Positions 52,489 through 63,839 of a stretch of DNA of 64,000 bases are shown piece after piece (position 1 is the stretch's first letter; every line of letters begins with the position of its first letter). A program made the position numbers and the translations under genes. Origin of the DNA: Hirundichthys speculiger (taxonomy: Eukaryota; Chordata; Actinopteri; Beloniformes; Exocoetidae); NCBI GenBank assembly GCA_018398805.1, contig JAGFBZ010001548.1, positions 960,001 through 1,024,000 of the forward strand. The letters are read 5' to 3'. The notes under the pieces are model-generated. The model saw only the letters and a list, made by a program, of their open reading frames with translations, did no database searches and was not told where the DNA came from.

Positions 52489-52910
52489 TGTTATAAGACC
52501 CGAGTTTGTGGCTGGACCCAAAAAGCAGGAGATGTCGAAGCAGTTGACCAAAAAGTCTTTATTGCCTCACCGGAGACACAAAGGGGTGCACAAAAACCTA
52601 CAACAGAAAATCCCAGCAGGTTGTGGCCGCTGGAGGCTGGCTGTCTAATGGTCTGAAGTACTGAGGTGTGGCAGCGAGGCACCGATCGAATGAGACGGAA
52701 TGATCTGGCAGAGTAGTGGAGGCAGAGCCGGTCTTTATTGGAGAGGTGAGTGGACTGCAGAGTGCCATCAGGTGTGCCCCGCTGCACACAGCCAGAAAGT
52801 AAGTCAGCCATGCCCCCCCAGCCACAGCCTGCAGTGCTGGAGAGAGAAACAGGAGTTAAAGGATGCATACACTAACATAAACAGGAGTAAAATAAACTCA
52901 GACCATGACA
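52489..52910 (-). mobile_element. solo LTR, 422 bp, with 5-bp duplication
   Basis: Read on the minus strand it starts TGTCATGGTC (52910) and ends TATAACA (52489). GTGTT directly repeats on both sides (52484-52488 and 52911-52915). An AATAAAG signal lies near 52559, followed by the GCTTTTTGGGTCCAGCC phrase typical of fish LTR ends. No internal region is present, consistent with LTR-LTR recombination. Confidence 0.85.
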
Positions 52911-53403
52911 GTGTTTTGGTGTCATTTACTCCAGTCAAGGTTTGTTTTTGAATTTTGTGTTTCTTCTTTTTATTTTCCTGTGAGATTCCATGTTTGCGTC
53001 ACGTGGTGCTAAAGCCAGTGATGCCTCTTTTGCATAATCAGGAAACCTGATTCTTTTCTGACCTTGCCCGACAGTTGACTGGGGAATGCGCCTGTGGGTG
53101 TCTGGTGATTGAGTACTGGCCATTCAAACATCTGGTTAGGTAGGCATTGTGTTTTCCCAATGGGATTTGGCTGTAGTCTACAGTAGTTAGCCTCCAGGGG
53201 AATCCAAATTAAACTAAAACTTAAGGTTCAAACTCCAACTTCAGTCAGGCGATCAACCAATTGACCTTTCGGTAGCACCGCCCTCCTTCCTAGTTACTGT
53301 TGCTAGCTTGGGACGAACTTGCTGCTCCTATGTTGCGGACAGTGTTAATTCGCTTTTTTTCCGATGTGTATCATCAGTGTTAATATTATACTATAATAAC
53401 GCC
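52911..53403. other. intergenic, no feature recognised
   Basis: No gene or repeat family was recognised between the solo LTR and the THAP-like exon. Confidence 0.4.
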
Positions 53404-53596
53404 ATGGTGAAATATTGCTGCTGGGGACCTGCAACAGTGACTCGAGGTGTCAGGAATGTTTGGAGGGGACATTTTTTATTCCCTTTCCCAAGCCGAAACA
53501 AACTCTGGAAAAATGCAGGTTGTAGGTTAAGTTGTGTCCGTCCACAACTGAACGTGAGGAAAGTTACAAAACACACCTACATTTACTCCAAGGGTA
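53404..53596 (+). pseudogene. THAP-type zinc-finger exon, frameshifted
   Basis: ATG 53404 opens M-V-K-Y-C-C-W-G-P, then F-L-F-P-F-P, then Q-L-N-V-R-K-V-T-K-H-T-Y-I-Y-S-K before a GGTAAGT donor (about 53595). This is the N-terminal exon pattern of THAP proteins linked to DDE transposases in fish. The C-x2-4-C start is present but spacing is altered, and the following C-x2-H exon is not found. A frame slip within the exon is likely near 53455-53520. Confidence 0.6.
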
Positions 53597-53690
53597 AGTT
53601 TACTTTGTTTGTTAGATGATTGATTTAACCACCGTTTAGTAAAAGTAATAATATGATTTAGCGGCAAGGAGGGTGATGAATTCTCTGTTA

Positions 53691-53929
53691 GCATTAGCTC
53701 TGGTCCATAGTGTCGATGACTTCTCCACTATGGACCAGAGCTCGCCACCCACCTATAAGCCTCCCTTGTTGTCTACAAATATATATGGCCCTGGATATCT
53801 ATTTTATTAGGTATAAGGTGAGGCTTGTGATGTTAACGTCACTTTATTAATTATATTAATACAACGCTGTGACTGTCTCATGTTAACATAGCTCTGGTGT
53901 GGGACAGACCTATGGACCAGAGCTAATGC
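53691..53929. mobile_element. MITE-like element with 20-bp inverted ends
   Basis: GCATTAGCTCTGGTCCATAG (53691-53710) is exactly inverted at 53910-53929. A third copy of the inner 15 bases, CTATGGACCAGAGCT, lies at 53728-53742, so the left end is itself a small hairpin. The 239-bp unit has no coding frame. Target duplication not resolved. Confidence 0.7.
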
Positions 53930-54164
53930 TTTAAAGCAGGACAATGATAATGCTCACTCAAGTCTTTGTGTTAAGAGTCTCAAGTCTGAACTAGTTTGAA
54001 CTACTTTGTTTTAATATTGTGTGGAAATATGTTGATTTCTAATGGTTATTTGTTTTATTACAATGTTATTAAGATATTGAAATAAATATGCCATTACGTA
54101 TAATATGTGCTTGTAATGTTTTTTTTTCTTCCAAATATCACACTGCTATAAGGCAGCCAGCAGT

Positions 54165-54237
54165 TCTACACGCCGTGTGTGTTGCCCTTATTTTTCACTG
54201 AGCACCTGCTCCCCCAAAATGTCTGTGCACGCCACTG
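54165..54237 (-). mobile_element. possible hAT terminal fragment
   Basis: The minus strand reads CAGTGGCGTGCACAGACATT then TTGGGGGAGCAGGTGC, a CAGTGGCG-type hAT end. The partner end was not found. Confidence 0.4.
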
Positions 54238-55370
54238 TCATTGTCCATCATCTGATGTGTTTGATTTCTTCATGGTCAGTCTGACATTCTTTGCAGGTTA
54301 ATTGCTCTAAAGATCCAAATCAAAGCAGCCTCTAATAACTGTACATCAGAAACCTTTTTCCATTCTTGGAAGCAATTGGCATCCAAGAACAGAGAAGGGT
54401 GATCAGCTGCTCATACAGTTCTTCTTCAAAGGGGTCCACGCTAGCCACATGGTACTATAATGAGGCCACTTGTACCATCAGCAATGAATGTTAACCATCA
54501 AAGGAATGTTAAAATCAAAACATTATATTTCAGACTGAACTCTGTGACCATTTTTCACAATCTTTAAAATTAGTCTTTGAGTGCGTCATTGACCTAAAGC
54601 ACACATTCAACCACACAATAGTCTGGTTTAATGGAAAAGATTCCTGAAAAAAAAAGAATCCTGACCCTTGGAGGAAACATATAAAAAATCTTATAAAGAT
54701 TTAATTCTGTTTTGAAAGACAGAAAGGACAGAAGTTCCAAGTGGCTCCTAGAGCACTTCAAGGCTGAACTCTAGAAATGAATTAATTTATGAACCTTTTC
54801 AGATAATATTGATCAAAAGGAAGAGAATGTTGCTCTTTTTTAAGAAAATGAGAACAAAGTTCTTTTTTCTGAAACTTGTGTCTTATATATCCACAGAACA
54901 AATGAAACAGGCAAATAAAATTTCTCAGACATCTCTTTTGTGTGGCTATGAGTGTGTGTCCTCTTTTCACAGCAGGCATATGGTGGGATTCACAACCTTG
55001 CACAAAAGGTTTCTTAAGGTGATGTCACAGTACTTCAAGGTGCTCTGTCTTTGCCAGCATTAGCATTGTGTATCTGGCATGCAAAAGAGAAAAATATACA
55101 CTGTGTGTGTATGAGAGAGAGAGAGAGAGAGGGAGAGAGAAAGATGGAGTCTTCATGTCAGATGGCCTCCTCACTTTTGTCAATCAGATTACTTTCCTTC
55201 AGTGTGTGCTAATCTACAGCCATGTAACAGCTCTTGTTGCATCTCCACTCTGTCCAGAAATCAACGGAAGTCCAATGTCTACCCCTCCCCCTCTTACTCA
55301 GGAGACTGAACAACATCAGCTATACACATCGAAAGACACACGAAACACCTACCCTCCCCAGTGAGTGTGG
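54238..55370. other. upstream region of pld5
   Basis: No gene was recognised. A GA microsatellite lies at 55113-55140. The promoter and 5' UTR of pld5 may begin in the 55380-55596 stretch or further upstream; no TATA box or clear CpG cluster was seen. Confidence 0.4.
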
Positions 55371-55596
55371 GAATGTTAAGAGGTTTTAGTGCTCTGGTCA
55401 CAAACTACCAGGGTGCACGCAGCTCAGACAGCACTGAGACCAACAGTAGCTGATTCAGCTTCTGGAAGAGAGATTGAAAAGAAAAAAAGGGAAGACGGGA
55501 GTGACAGCTTCTTTCTGTGTGCCTCACTGTGTATTTGTGAGTGTACGTCAGAGCGTATCTTCATCCTAAGAGACAGCATCACTCCACAAGTCATCA

Positions 55597-55755
55597 ATGG
55601 ATCTGTCAGCTGATCCACAGTTGGAGGGGCAAGACCAATCTCCCCCAGTAATGCTAGCCTGTGTATCCCAACTGAAAAGGAGCAGCCACAGTACTGTCCA
55701 GCAGCAGGGCTACTCTGCATCCATCTTCCCAAGACGCAAAGACAAACTGGAACAG
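55597..55755 (+). CDS. pld5: pld5, first coding exon (phospholipase D family member 5, inactive type)
   Basis: PLD5 is a phospholipase-D-family single-pass membrane protein thought to lack catalytic activity. The exon encodes 53 residues from ATG 55597 to the donor GTGAGC (55756), phase 0. The end, T-V-Q-Q-Q-G-Y-S-A-S then R-R-K-D-K-L-E-Q, matches the cytoplasmic segment just before the membrane helix of human PLD5 (S-V-K-Q-Q-D-Y-S-A-S then R-R-K-D-K-L-E, from memory). The first 30 residues are not conserved. The transmembrane and PLD-domain exons must lie beyond 64000. Position and strand after cep170 fit the human gene order. Confidence 0.82.
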
Positions 55756-57807
55756 GTGAGCCAGTTATCAAGTATCTTTTAGATACAATGACAGCTACAT
55801 ATGCACTTCTTGTAGAGTGAAAGGATGGATTTGGCAAATTAAAATGTTTTTGTTGGCATTAAACAAATAAAAATGAAACTTGTGAATACAAATCTTGATC
55901 AGATTCAGAATATATTATAGCAATATATATTGTATGCAGTGTTTTGTAAGTAGGTGAATTAGACTTAAGAAACAATGCTTCAGTCACAGTCCAACATAAA
56001 GAGGCATACTGAGGCAAACCATTGCATAAAAGCTCACTTCTTATGAGTGGTACATTGTAAATGTATTTTGTACATTTTCCTTTCATTTTGTCATCTTAAA
56101 CAATATTAATATCTTGAGGGCTCTTGCATTTTTGTAATTTATCTTGTGCAGGGTCATTGTACTTTGCTTTTCTCATTTTGTGTCTAGACTAAATCTGCCT
56201 TGTGTGAAAGAGCTGTGCTGGACTTTGTTGAATTAATTAAGTGAGTACAGGGAATCGAGAGGAAGCAGCAGAGCTATGGAGGCTGCTGTGACCTCTGAAT
56301 CCTGCAGATAAAAAAAAAAAAAACTTTTTGAAAAATAACACTAAGTAAAAGTGACTGGTCGTCATATTCATCATCAGTTTTCAAAGCAGCAATAGTGCAA
56401 AAACTTTGATTAGTAAATTGCTTATGTCAGCAATTTCCTAGCATGACTGCTACTAACTGTTGGTTGAGGATCTTGATCACTTTACTGCACAGATAAAAAA
56501 AAGCAAACCTGATAGTGGTGTCTCAGCTGTATCTGTGGATGAGGCCACAGCAATGCAATCTTGATCAATTAAAGTAAACATAACTTCCACCAGTTTAAGA
56601 AAATTGCAGTATTGGCTTGTACTCTGTCTCCATCACAATTATCAGAAGCAACATCAGTAACAGAATCCTGTAAAACTATTTCCTCCCATTTCTTTTTTCT
56701 ATTATACCCAGTTACATGAAAATAAGAATTTCTCACTTACCAGTGTACAAGATGCGCCAACAGGGTCATTTTTCAAAACTGGATTACTATCCATATGCCA
56801 TGTACAGTCTCATTGGCTTGTTGCCCAGCTGTCTTCCCATGGTGCATTTAGCTTTCATTCTTTATATATTACCCTGACTACGACATCACAGAAACACTGT
56901 GCCCTGCGCAAGCTTAGAAATGTACTTTCAGTATGAAGGTGAAATGCCTACAGTGAGGCAAGCGTCATAGAAACTCACAGGGGTGCGCTGACCAGAGCGG
57001 TCAGCAGAATTCATAAATGGTGAAAATAGGTCATGCTGTGTGATAAATGCAAGCTTGTGAGAAAAGGTTTAATGGACTTTCAAGTAATCTGATGGATAAA
57101 ATCATTTTATGATGTGGTGGATGCCTTGTTACTTGCTAAAACTACTCACATTTCAATGACATATTCTGACAGTTTGCTGAGTTATCCTCACTGAAATATG
57201 AGTCAAATAACATAATCAAACCACACAGAAATGGCAAAAACATAATGGAGGAAACCCCGGGGATCCAGGCCCTACTTCTATGGTAAAGAAATTATATCAG
57301 AACAATGCTGGCTGTGATATACTGCATCTCCTGAGATACGTTCTCCATCATGTATTGTGATACACAAACACACTGCCAAAGTGAAGGCTGACTATTTTAT
57401 ACATTTTGCACTTGTGTGAGTATTTGGGATGTGTCTCACAGTACTTGTCTTATAGAGGAGGATTGTTAATCGACCTCCTATGTTGAGCGTTGTCAGATAA
57501 AGAAGTTTGTTGCAGAGAGTCACATGTCACACCTGTGTCTGTTCTCTCTCACAGACAATGTGACATGCAGAGGGCACCTGTCCTCAACAGACACAGCAGG
57601 CTTCCTTGCATGACTTTGTCTTTATCTACTAGCTCACAAAGTGCCCCATAGGTCTTTATAATTAAAGCTTAATTAATAACATTCTATGCGCTCAGTATAG
57701 TGTCCAAAATCTTTTTTGGCCTGACTCATGGGGCAACATATAAAGTGGAAGCTGGAAACAGACTTTATAAAAATAAAGATTGTTTGACTGAAACAGCAAT
57801 TGACATG
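55756..57807 (+). other. pld5: pld5 intron 1, proximal part, no feature recognised
   Basis: AT-rich intronic sequence with poly-A runs near 56310. No repeat family or exon-like frame was recognised. The window ends inside this intron unless a small exon was missed. Confidence 0.45.
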
Positions 57808-59352
57808 GAAATGAAATAAAATGAAATGAAATGAATGAAACTAAAAATACTTTATTAATACCAGAAGGGTAATTCAACATTGTAGTAAGGTTTTTTTTTC
57901 AACTATCCATAAATGACAGCAATAATAATATTGAATTAATAATAGTAGGATGTCTTGTTGTGGAGGCTGATGGCTGCTGGCAGGAATGATCTTTTGTATC
58001 TTTCCGTCTTGCAACGGACCTGAAGAAGCCTCTCACTGATTTGATCACCGTGTCATGGAGAGGGTGTGAAGAGTCCTCCATCATCTTCATCAGCTTGTGC
58101 AGCATTCTTTTTTGAACAATCAGCTCCAGCGGCTCCAGAGTTCCACCCACCCAGCACAGATCCAGCTTTCTTCTGATCAGTTTGTTGATTCTCTTCAGGT
58201 CTCTGGTTCTGATGCTGCTGCTGCCCCAGCAGATGGCTGCAAAGCTGATTGCGCTTTTCACAACAGACCTATAGAAGATGTGCAACATCTTGGTGCAGAC
58301 ATTAAAAGATCTCAGCTTTCTTAAAAAGTAGAGTCTGCTCTGACCTTTCTTGTAGATGTATTCTGTGTTGCATTTCCACTCTAGTCTGTTGTCAAACTGA
58401 ACTCCAAGGTACTTGTATTCCTCCACCACCTCCACCTCCTTTCCCAGGATGGAAACACTGCTGTGTTGATTCTTGCTCCTCCTGAAGTCGACAATCATCT
58501 CCTTAGTTTTGCTGGTATTTAATATGAGATGATTGTTACTACACCACACATTTCACACCATTTCACAAACTGACAGACCAGTTCTCTGTACTCTGCTTCT
58601 TGTCCGTTGCTGATACACCCAACAACTGCAGAGTCATCAGAGTATTTCTGCAGATGACAGGACTCAGAGTTGTACTGGAAGTCAGAGGTGTAGAGCGTGA
58701 AGAGAAATGGTGAGAGAACAGTTCCTTGTGGTACTCTCCAATGCTGCTGCTGACCTCCATCTCAGACACACAACCTTTCAGTCTCACAAACTGTGGTCTG
58801 TTTGTGAGGTAGTCATAAATCCAGGAGGTTGTGGAGGAATCCACCTGGAACTTATGGAGCTTCTCACATAACAATGCAGGCTGAATTGTATTAAAAGCAC
58901 TTGAGAAATCAAAGAACATGACCCTCAAAGTGCTGCCTGATTGGTCCAGATGAGAGTGGGCTCTGTGAAGCTGTGAAGCAGGTAGATGATGGCGTCTCTT
59001 CAACCCCAAGCCCATTACAATATGCAAACTGTAATGGGTCCTGAAAGGTGCTGACCTGCTTGTTGAGGTGGGCCAGTAAGAGTCTCTCCAGGACTTTCAT
59101 GATGTGAGATGTCAGGGCAACTGGTCTGTAGTCGTTAGGTTCAGCTGGTTGTGGTTTTTTAGGCACTGGAACAAGGCAGGATGTTTTCCACAGCACAGGA
59201 ACTATTTTCTGTCTCAGACTGGTGTTGAAGAGGTGCTGGAGAATCAGACATAGTTGCACTGAGCAGGTCTTGAGAACTCTGGGACAGACACCGTCTGGAC
59301 CTGCAGCCTTGTTCTGGTTTCTCAAAGGGCAGCAAAGGACAGCAATGCACAA
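57808..59352 (-). mobile_element. Rex1-like LINE, 5'-truncated, second copy
   Basis: The 3' tail is an ATGAA repeat (57810-57840). Minus-strand frames 58549-57899 and 59027-58563, and further 59352-58909, give the same protein as the 37196-38388 copy: [19 protein letters not shown], then G-G-T-L-E-P-L-E. It extends about 300 bp further 5'. Frameshifts lie near 58560, 58740 and 58990. It lies antisense within pld5 intron 1. Confidence 0.85.
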
Positions 59353-59577
59353 TTATACAAAGTAAACCATAGTAAACCATAGACCCCATGTTTCTGCAGC
59401 TGACACATGAATGGAGAAACATGTTTCCAACTCTTTTGCATCATATATGGATTTCAGACAATATGCACAGATGAAGTCTGCAAGCAAAGCATTGTGCAGA
59501 AAGACTTTTGTAGTGCTTGCACTGAATTACACATGTTGTAATTCAGGGCATGTTATCATAAGAGAGTATCTGTACCA

Positions 59578-61109
59578 GGCCTGGATTTCGTGATTTGAGG
59601 GACAAGGCCACTTGGCCTCCAAAGCGGCATTTTTTTTAGGGCACAAAGGCCAAATGCCAGGGCAACAAGGCCATAATAAAAAAAAAAAAACACAATATGA
59701 CATGATATGCTAATAAACCGCACAACACAGTTTTTGAATTCAGAACCTTGGATTTTTTTAATAGGATACCACAATTTTTGGACCTTTATCAAAGGGAAAC
59801 AGACAACAAAATAGGCAATGTCATTGACTTTTATCAGGTTATTACACATTCATAAATTTAATTTAAATCATCATCTGATGATGGGGATGGAGAACCTGGG
59901 GTCTTCCTAGGCCCATAAGTTGGCCTAAAACAACTCCACCTCTCTATGCTCCCTCTGTCTCTTTTGCACTGGCTGAAAAATTTTAAACATTTTTATGATG
60001 AATCAAAGTGGCACAACTAGTTAATATATTAATTGCTTATTCCTAAATGTACCACATAAACCTAGGCTAAGATAACCTTTTGAAGTAGGTGTCCATATTT
60101 TGGCAGTTTTTTGCTGCATCTTCGAGAGCTCTTTTGCGATTAATCTCGACTCATTCCCGTCTTGGCATTCTTCTTTCTGAGGGAAAAAGTTTCAAGTGAA
60201 TATGTTAAATATTTTCAAATAATATTATCACGTTTTCATAGCCTACAGATTATTCAAATGCTTAAGCCACCCTGGAGCGTATATCTGTAATGATACATGT
60301 TAAAGAGTTTAGGTTTCACTTTCGCGCACCTGAAGTCTCAGAAGTGTATCGTGTATAGAACAGGAATGTCGGAGTTTGAATCAATCTATCTCAGCATCGT
60401 CATCCTGCCTGTAAGATGTTGTTGATTCATATGTCAATCGTGAGTTTATGATGTGTTTTCTAGTCACAGATGTTTTCTTTATAATCGAATTTGATTTAAT
60501 GGCATCCTGATTTTGGCAATTAAATGAAGACTTACAAGCAAAGCTTCGCTAGAGCTGCACACATAGAAGAGAGACTGGGAAATTGATTTGGCGAGAAAGG
60601 GCCTATTTGAAGGCTTTAGTTTACGATAAAACAGCTGATTACAGGAGACCGTTTACTTGGGTTGTCTTAGCACCCATAGCTCAGTATTACAATGTATTAC
60701 AATTTATAGTCCTGGGCTCAATCTATCAAGTCCTTAGGCTCATTGACAAGCTATTTGATCCAGAAAACAGATGGCTTTTTGAACGTTTACCTTTAATGTC
60801 GTCTTCGTGGTATCGTTGTGCTGTTTATCCCACAGACAGAACGCTGATGGAAATAGATGCTGTGCGGTAGAGTTATGGACAGATCCCGCAGTAGAACACA
60901 CCTCCGCTCCGATTGTTTAGCTTTAATACAGGTAGGCCTACTGATGGGCACTACGGCGCAAACTTGATGATAGCCGAAGGAAGGGGAGAGGGCAGGGCAC
61001 CAAGGCCACAGTGGCCGTTAAGCAACCAATTTTCGGAAGGCCATCACAGCCAAGAAGAAGGGCTACGACGGCCATGGCCGCCATGGCCACCATGAAATTC
61101 CTGCCCTAA
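59578..61109 (+). mobile_element. DNA element, copy 1 (about 1.5 kb)
   Basis: The left end CAGGCCTGGATTTCGTG and right end CATGAAATTCCTGCCCTAAT are imperfect inverted repeats. Both ends carry many GGCC motifs, as seen in a known class of fish repeats with a (C)CAGG-AATTTCRTGG end. A 95-codon frame lies at 60583-60870. An inverted, partial second copy lies at 62973-63837. The superfamily is uncertain; hAT is possible. Confidence 0.55.
60583..60870 (+). CDS. 95-codon ORF in repeat element, unknown function
   Basis: The frame M-I-W-R-E-R-A-Y-L-K-A-L to M-E-I-D-A-V-R shows no domain I recognise. It is hydrophobic and aromatic in the middle (Q-Y-Y, F-I-V-L-G-S) and then L-F-D-P-E-N-R-W-L-F-E. The inverted copy at 63117-63407 keeps the same frame open, with about eleven substitutions and no gaps. 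It could be part of a transposase or chance; coding status is unproven. Confidence 0.35.
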   Translation: MIWRERAYLKALVYDKTADYRRPFTWVVLAPIAQYYNVLQFIVLGSIYQVLRLIDKLFDPENRWLFERLPLMSSSWYRCAVYPTDRTLMEIDAVR

Positions 61110-62523
61110 TCTGCACTGAAAAAAAGTATTTTGTGGTATAGTTACATTTATTAGGTTAACTGTCACAACTTTTACTTTCTAATTGTAAGTATCAGTGAGA
61201 ACTGGAAATATTCAAGTAAATCTAAATATGTAATTTATGTAATAAATAAACTGTGTGGGGAGAGTACGTTTTATTAGATGTTTTCACATAAATTTCAAAG
61301 GTTTCATATAATTCCGCATCAACTTAGAAAAACCAAGTAAGTTTCAATAGGGTTGACACATCCGCACATGCGCATCTTGACGTACCTAACCTATACAGAA
61401 CGCATGCGCGTCATTGTCCGCCAAAACTGAAGAAGCTGACTCCAGCGGTAAATCTGAACAGCGACAGAGCTGCTAAATCACCTTGAAGGTAAGTTGTTAT
61501 TGATTTTCTTGCATATGTAACTGAGTTTAAATACAATATGATGATAGTGTAAAATGTAACATGACTCCACTTGCTAATATCACACGTCACGTATGGCTCT
61601 AGCTTAATTTTACTCATTTGACTATGCTCAGTCCCTGTGGACTAGGGTCCTGCACCAGGCGGGTACAATAGTTGGACCTCGCTGTCCCCTTGGTAAGTGC
61701 ACAAGTTGTGAGCTCCACCATCGTTTTTATTCATTGCCATAAGTTTTTATAAAAAGAGTGGTTTGTTTTGTGAATATGAAACATATGGCACCCCAACGGT
61801 CGAGCGCAGTTTTTTTTTATGTAAAGTTAATGCTGGACTCTTAAAAAAAACAGAGAGAGAAAAAAAATATTTATTTTAGTTATTCATATTTAATTACCGT
61901 GGTATCTCTATTTTTTAAATTAATTGGTTCTGAAAGTAGTTCTGTAACCTGGAAATTTCGTAAGTAGAGACAAGTTTTCCATGTAAATGCCCTAATCCAT
62001 TCCAAATCCCCCAAAATTCGGACATACAATTTTTTTTTATAAATCAAAAAAATGCATCAAAATATGTACGTATCACGTTCGTAAGTAGAGGTACCACTGT
62101 ATTTGCTAACAGACACACGACACACACATTTGTTTGTGTGTCGTACGTCAATTTGTAACATCATCGGCGTCTACCACACCAGCTGTGGCGCGGTAAAGTT
62201 AGTTTCATTTTCGACATTCGCTCGTTTTTTTTTCTGTTTACGTTAATAGCGTCATGAAAAGGGCACCGTCAGCAAATTACTGTGGTCAAGCAGCAGCCGC
62301 GACCAAATACACTAACAAGGCTGATCAATTCAGCCCGGCAAAGTCCGGCAGCATTGCTGGACTTCCGGTTTCCAAAATAAAGGCTTAAAAAAGAAAATAA
62401 AAGGATTGTATTCAATTCAAACAATATCATTTCTTATCTTTTTATAAGATCATTTGTTATGTTTTACAATACCCCCTACTAAATCATGTGAGAATATATT
62501 GGACTTTGAATTATTAAAAACAT
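61110..62523. other. intron sequence with possible promoter-like segment
   Basis: Mostly AT-rich. The segment 61360-61490 holds NRF1-like GCACATGCGCAT (61364-61375) and CGCATGCGCG (61401-61410). A TGACGTAC site (61378-61385) and a good donor, AAGGTAAGT (61487-61495), follow. See findings. Confidence 0.4.
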
Positions 62524-62972
62524 AGGTATCTATTGTACCTCATTTATTATGGATTTATTTTGAAATAGCACAATGGGATTTGATCCCAGAGACTCCATCC
62601 CACCTCTCTGTGTTCCTTAGGTCAGTATTCATCTTTCACAAGCATTACCTCTAAGAAAATCACATCAAGAAAATTATTTTTTTTTAAACAAGTATATACT
62701 GTAACTAATTTATTAAGGTTTTATTTTGAAACAGCACAATGGGATTTGATTCCAGAGACCCCATTCCACTTCTCGTGTGTTCCATAGGTTAGTATTCATC
62801 TTTTACAAGCATTATCTCGAAGAAAATCAGGTCAAGATTATTATTAAAAACAGAGGTATCTACTGTACCTCATTTACTATGGTTTTATTTTGAAATAGCT
62901 CTAGATGATGATCCCAGAGACCCCATTCCACTTCTCTTGTGTTCCTTAGGTTAGTATTCATCTTTCACACTT
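62524..62972. repeat. tandem array of about 165-bp units, 2.7 copies
   Basis: Units start near 62524, 62691 and 62854 with GTATCTACTGTACCTCATTT-like sequence. They share GGGATTTGATCCCAGAGACC and TTAGTATTCATCTTTCACA. The third unit is cut by the inverted element at 62973. Confidence 0.85.
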
Positions 62973-63837
62973 CCACTGTGGCCTTGGTGCCCTGCCCTCT
63001 CCCCTTCCATCGGCTATCATCAAGTTTGTGCGGTAGTGCCCATCGGTAGGCCTACCTGTATTAAAGCTAAACAATCGGAGCGGAAGTGTGTTCTACTGCG
63101 GGATCCGTCCATATCTCTACGGCCACACAGCATCTATTTCCATCAGTGTTCTGTCTGTGGGATAAACAGCACAACGATACCATGAAGACGACATTAAAGG
63201 CGAGTGTTCAAAAAGCCATCTGTTTCTTGGATCAAATAGCTTGTCAATGAGCCTAAGGACTTTAAAGAATGAGCCCAGGACTATAAATCGTAATACATCA
63301 TAATACTGAGCTATGGTTGCTAAGACAACCCAAGTAAACGGTCTCCTGCAATCAGCTGTTTTATCGTAAACTAAAGCCTTCAAATAGGCCCTTTCTCGCC
63401 AAATCAACTTCTCTGTCTCTCGTCTATGTGTGCAGCCCTAGCGAAGTTTTGCTTCTAAGTCTTCATTTCATCGCCAAAATCAGGATGCCATTAAATCAAA
63501 GATCTGTGATGAGATAACACATCATAAACTCACGATTGACATATGGAATCAACAACATCTTACAGGCAGGATGACGATGGAGACTTCAGGTGCGCGAAAG
63601 TGAAACCTAAACTCTTTAACATGTATCTTTACAGAAATACGCTCCGGGGTGGCTTAAGCATTTGAATAATCAATCGGCTATGTAAAAGTGATAATATTAT
63701 TTAAAAATATTTAACATATTCACTCGAAACTTTTTTCCCTCAGAAAGAAGAATGCCAAGACGGGAACATGAGTCGAGATTACTCACAAAAGAGCTCTCGA
63801 AGATGCAGCAAAAAACTGCCAAAAAAAATGGACACCC
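62973..63837 (-). mobile_element. DNA element, copy 2 (partial, inverted)
   Basis: It is the reverse complement of 60085-61018, with one deletion of about 55-60 bp relative to copy 1 (near 63585-63590). It lacks the outer right end and is abutted by a Tc1 start at 63840. Copies 1 and 2 form an inverted pair around a 1.95-kb spacer. Confidence 0.85.
63117..63407 (-). CDS. 96-codon ORF in repeat element, second copy
   Basis: Same protein as 60583-60870 with about eleven replacements, ending D-A-V-W-P. No domain recognised; see findings. Confidence 0.35.
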   Translation of the reverse strand: MIWRERAYLKALVYDKTADCRRPFTWVVLATIAQYYDVLRFIVLGSFFKVLRLIDKLFDPRNRWLFEHSPLMSSSWYRCAVYPTDRTLMEIDAVWP

Positions 63838-63839
63838 AC

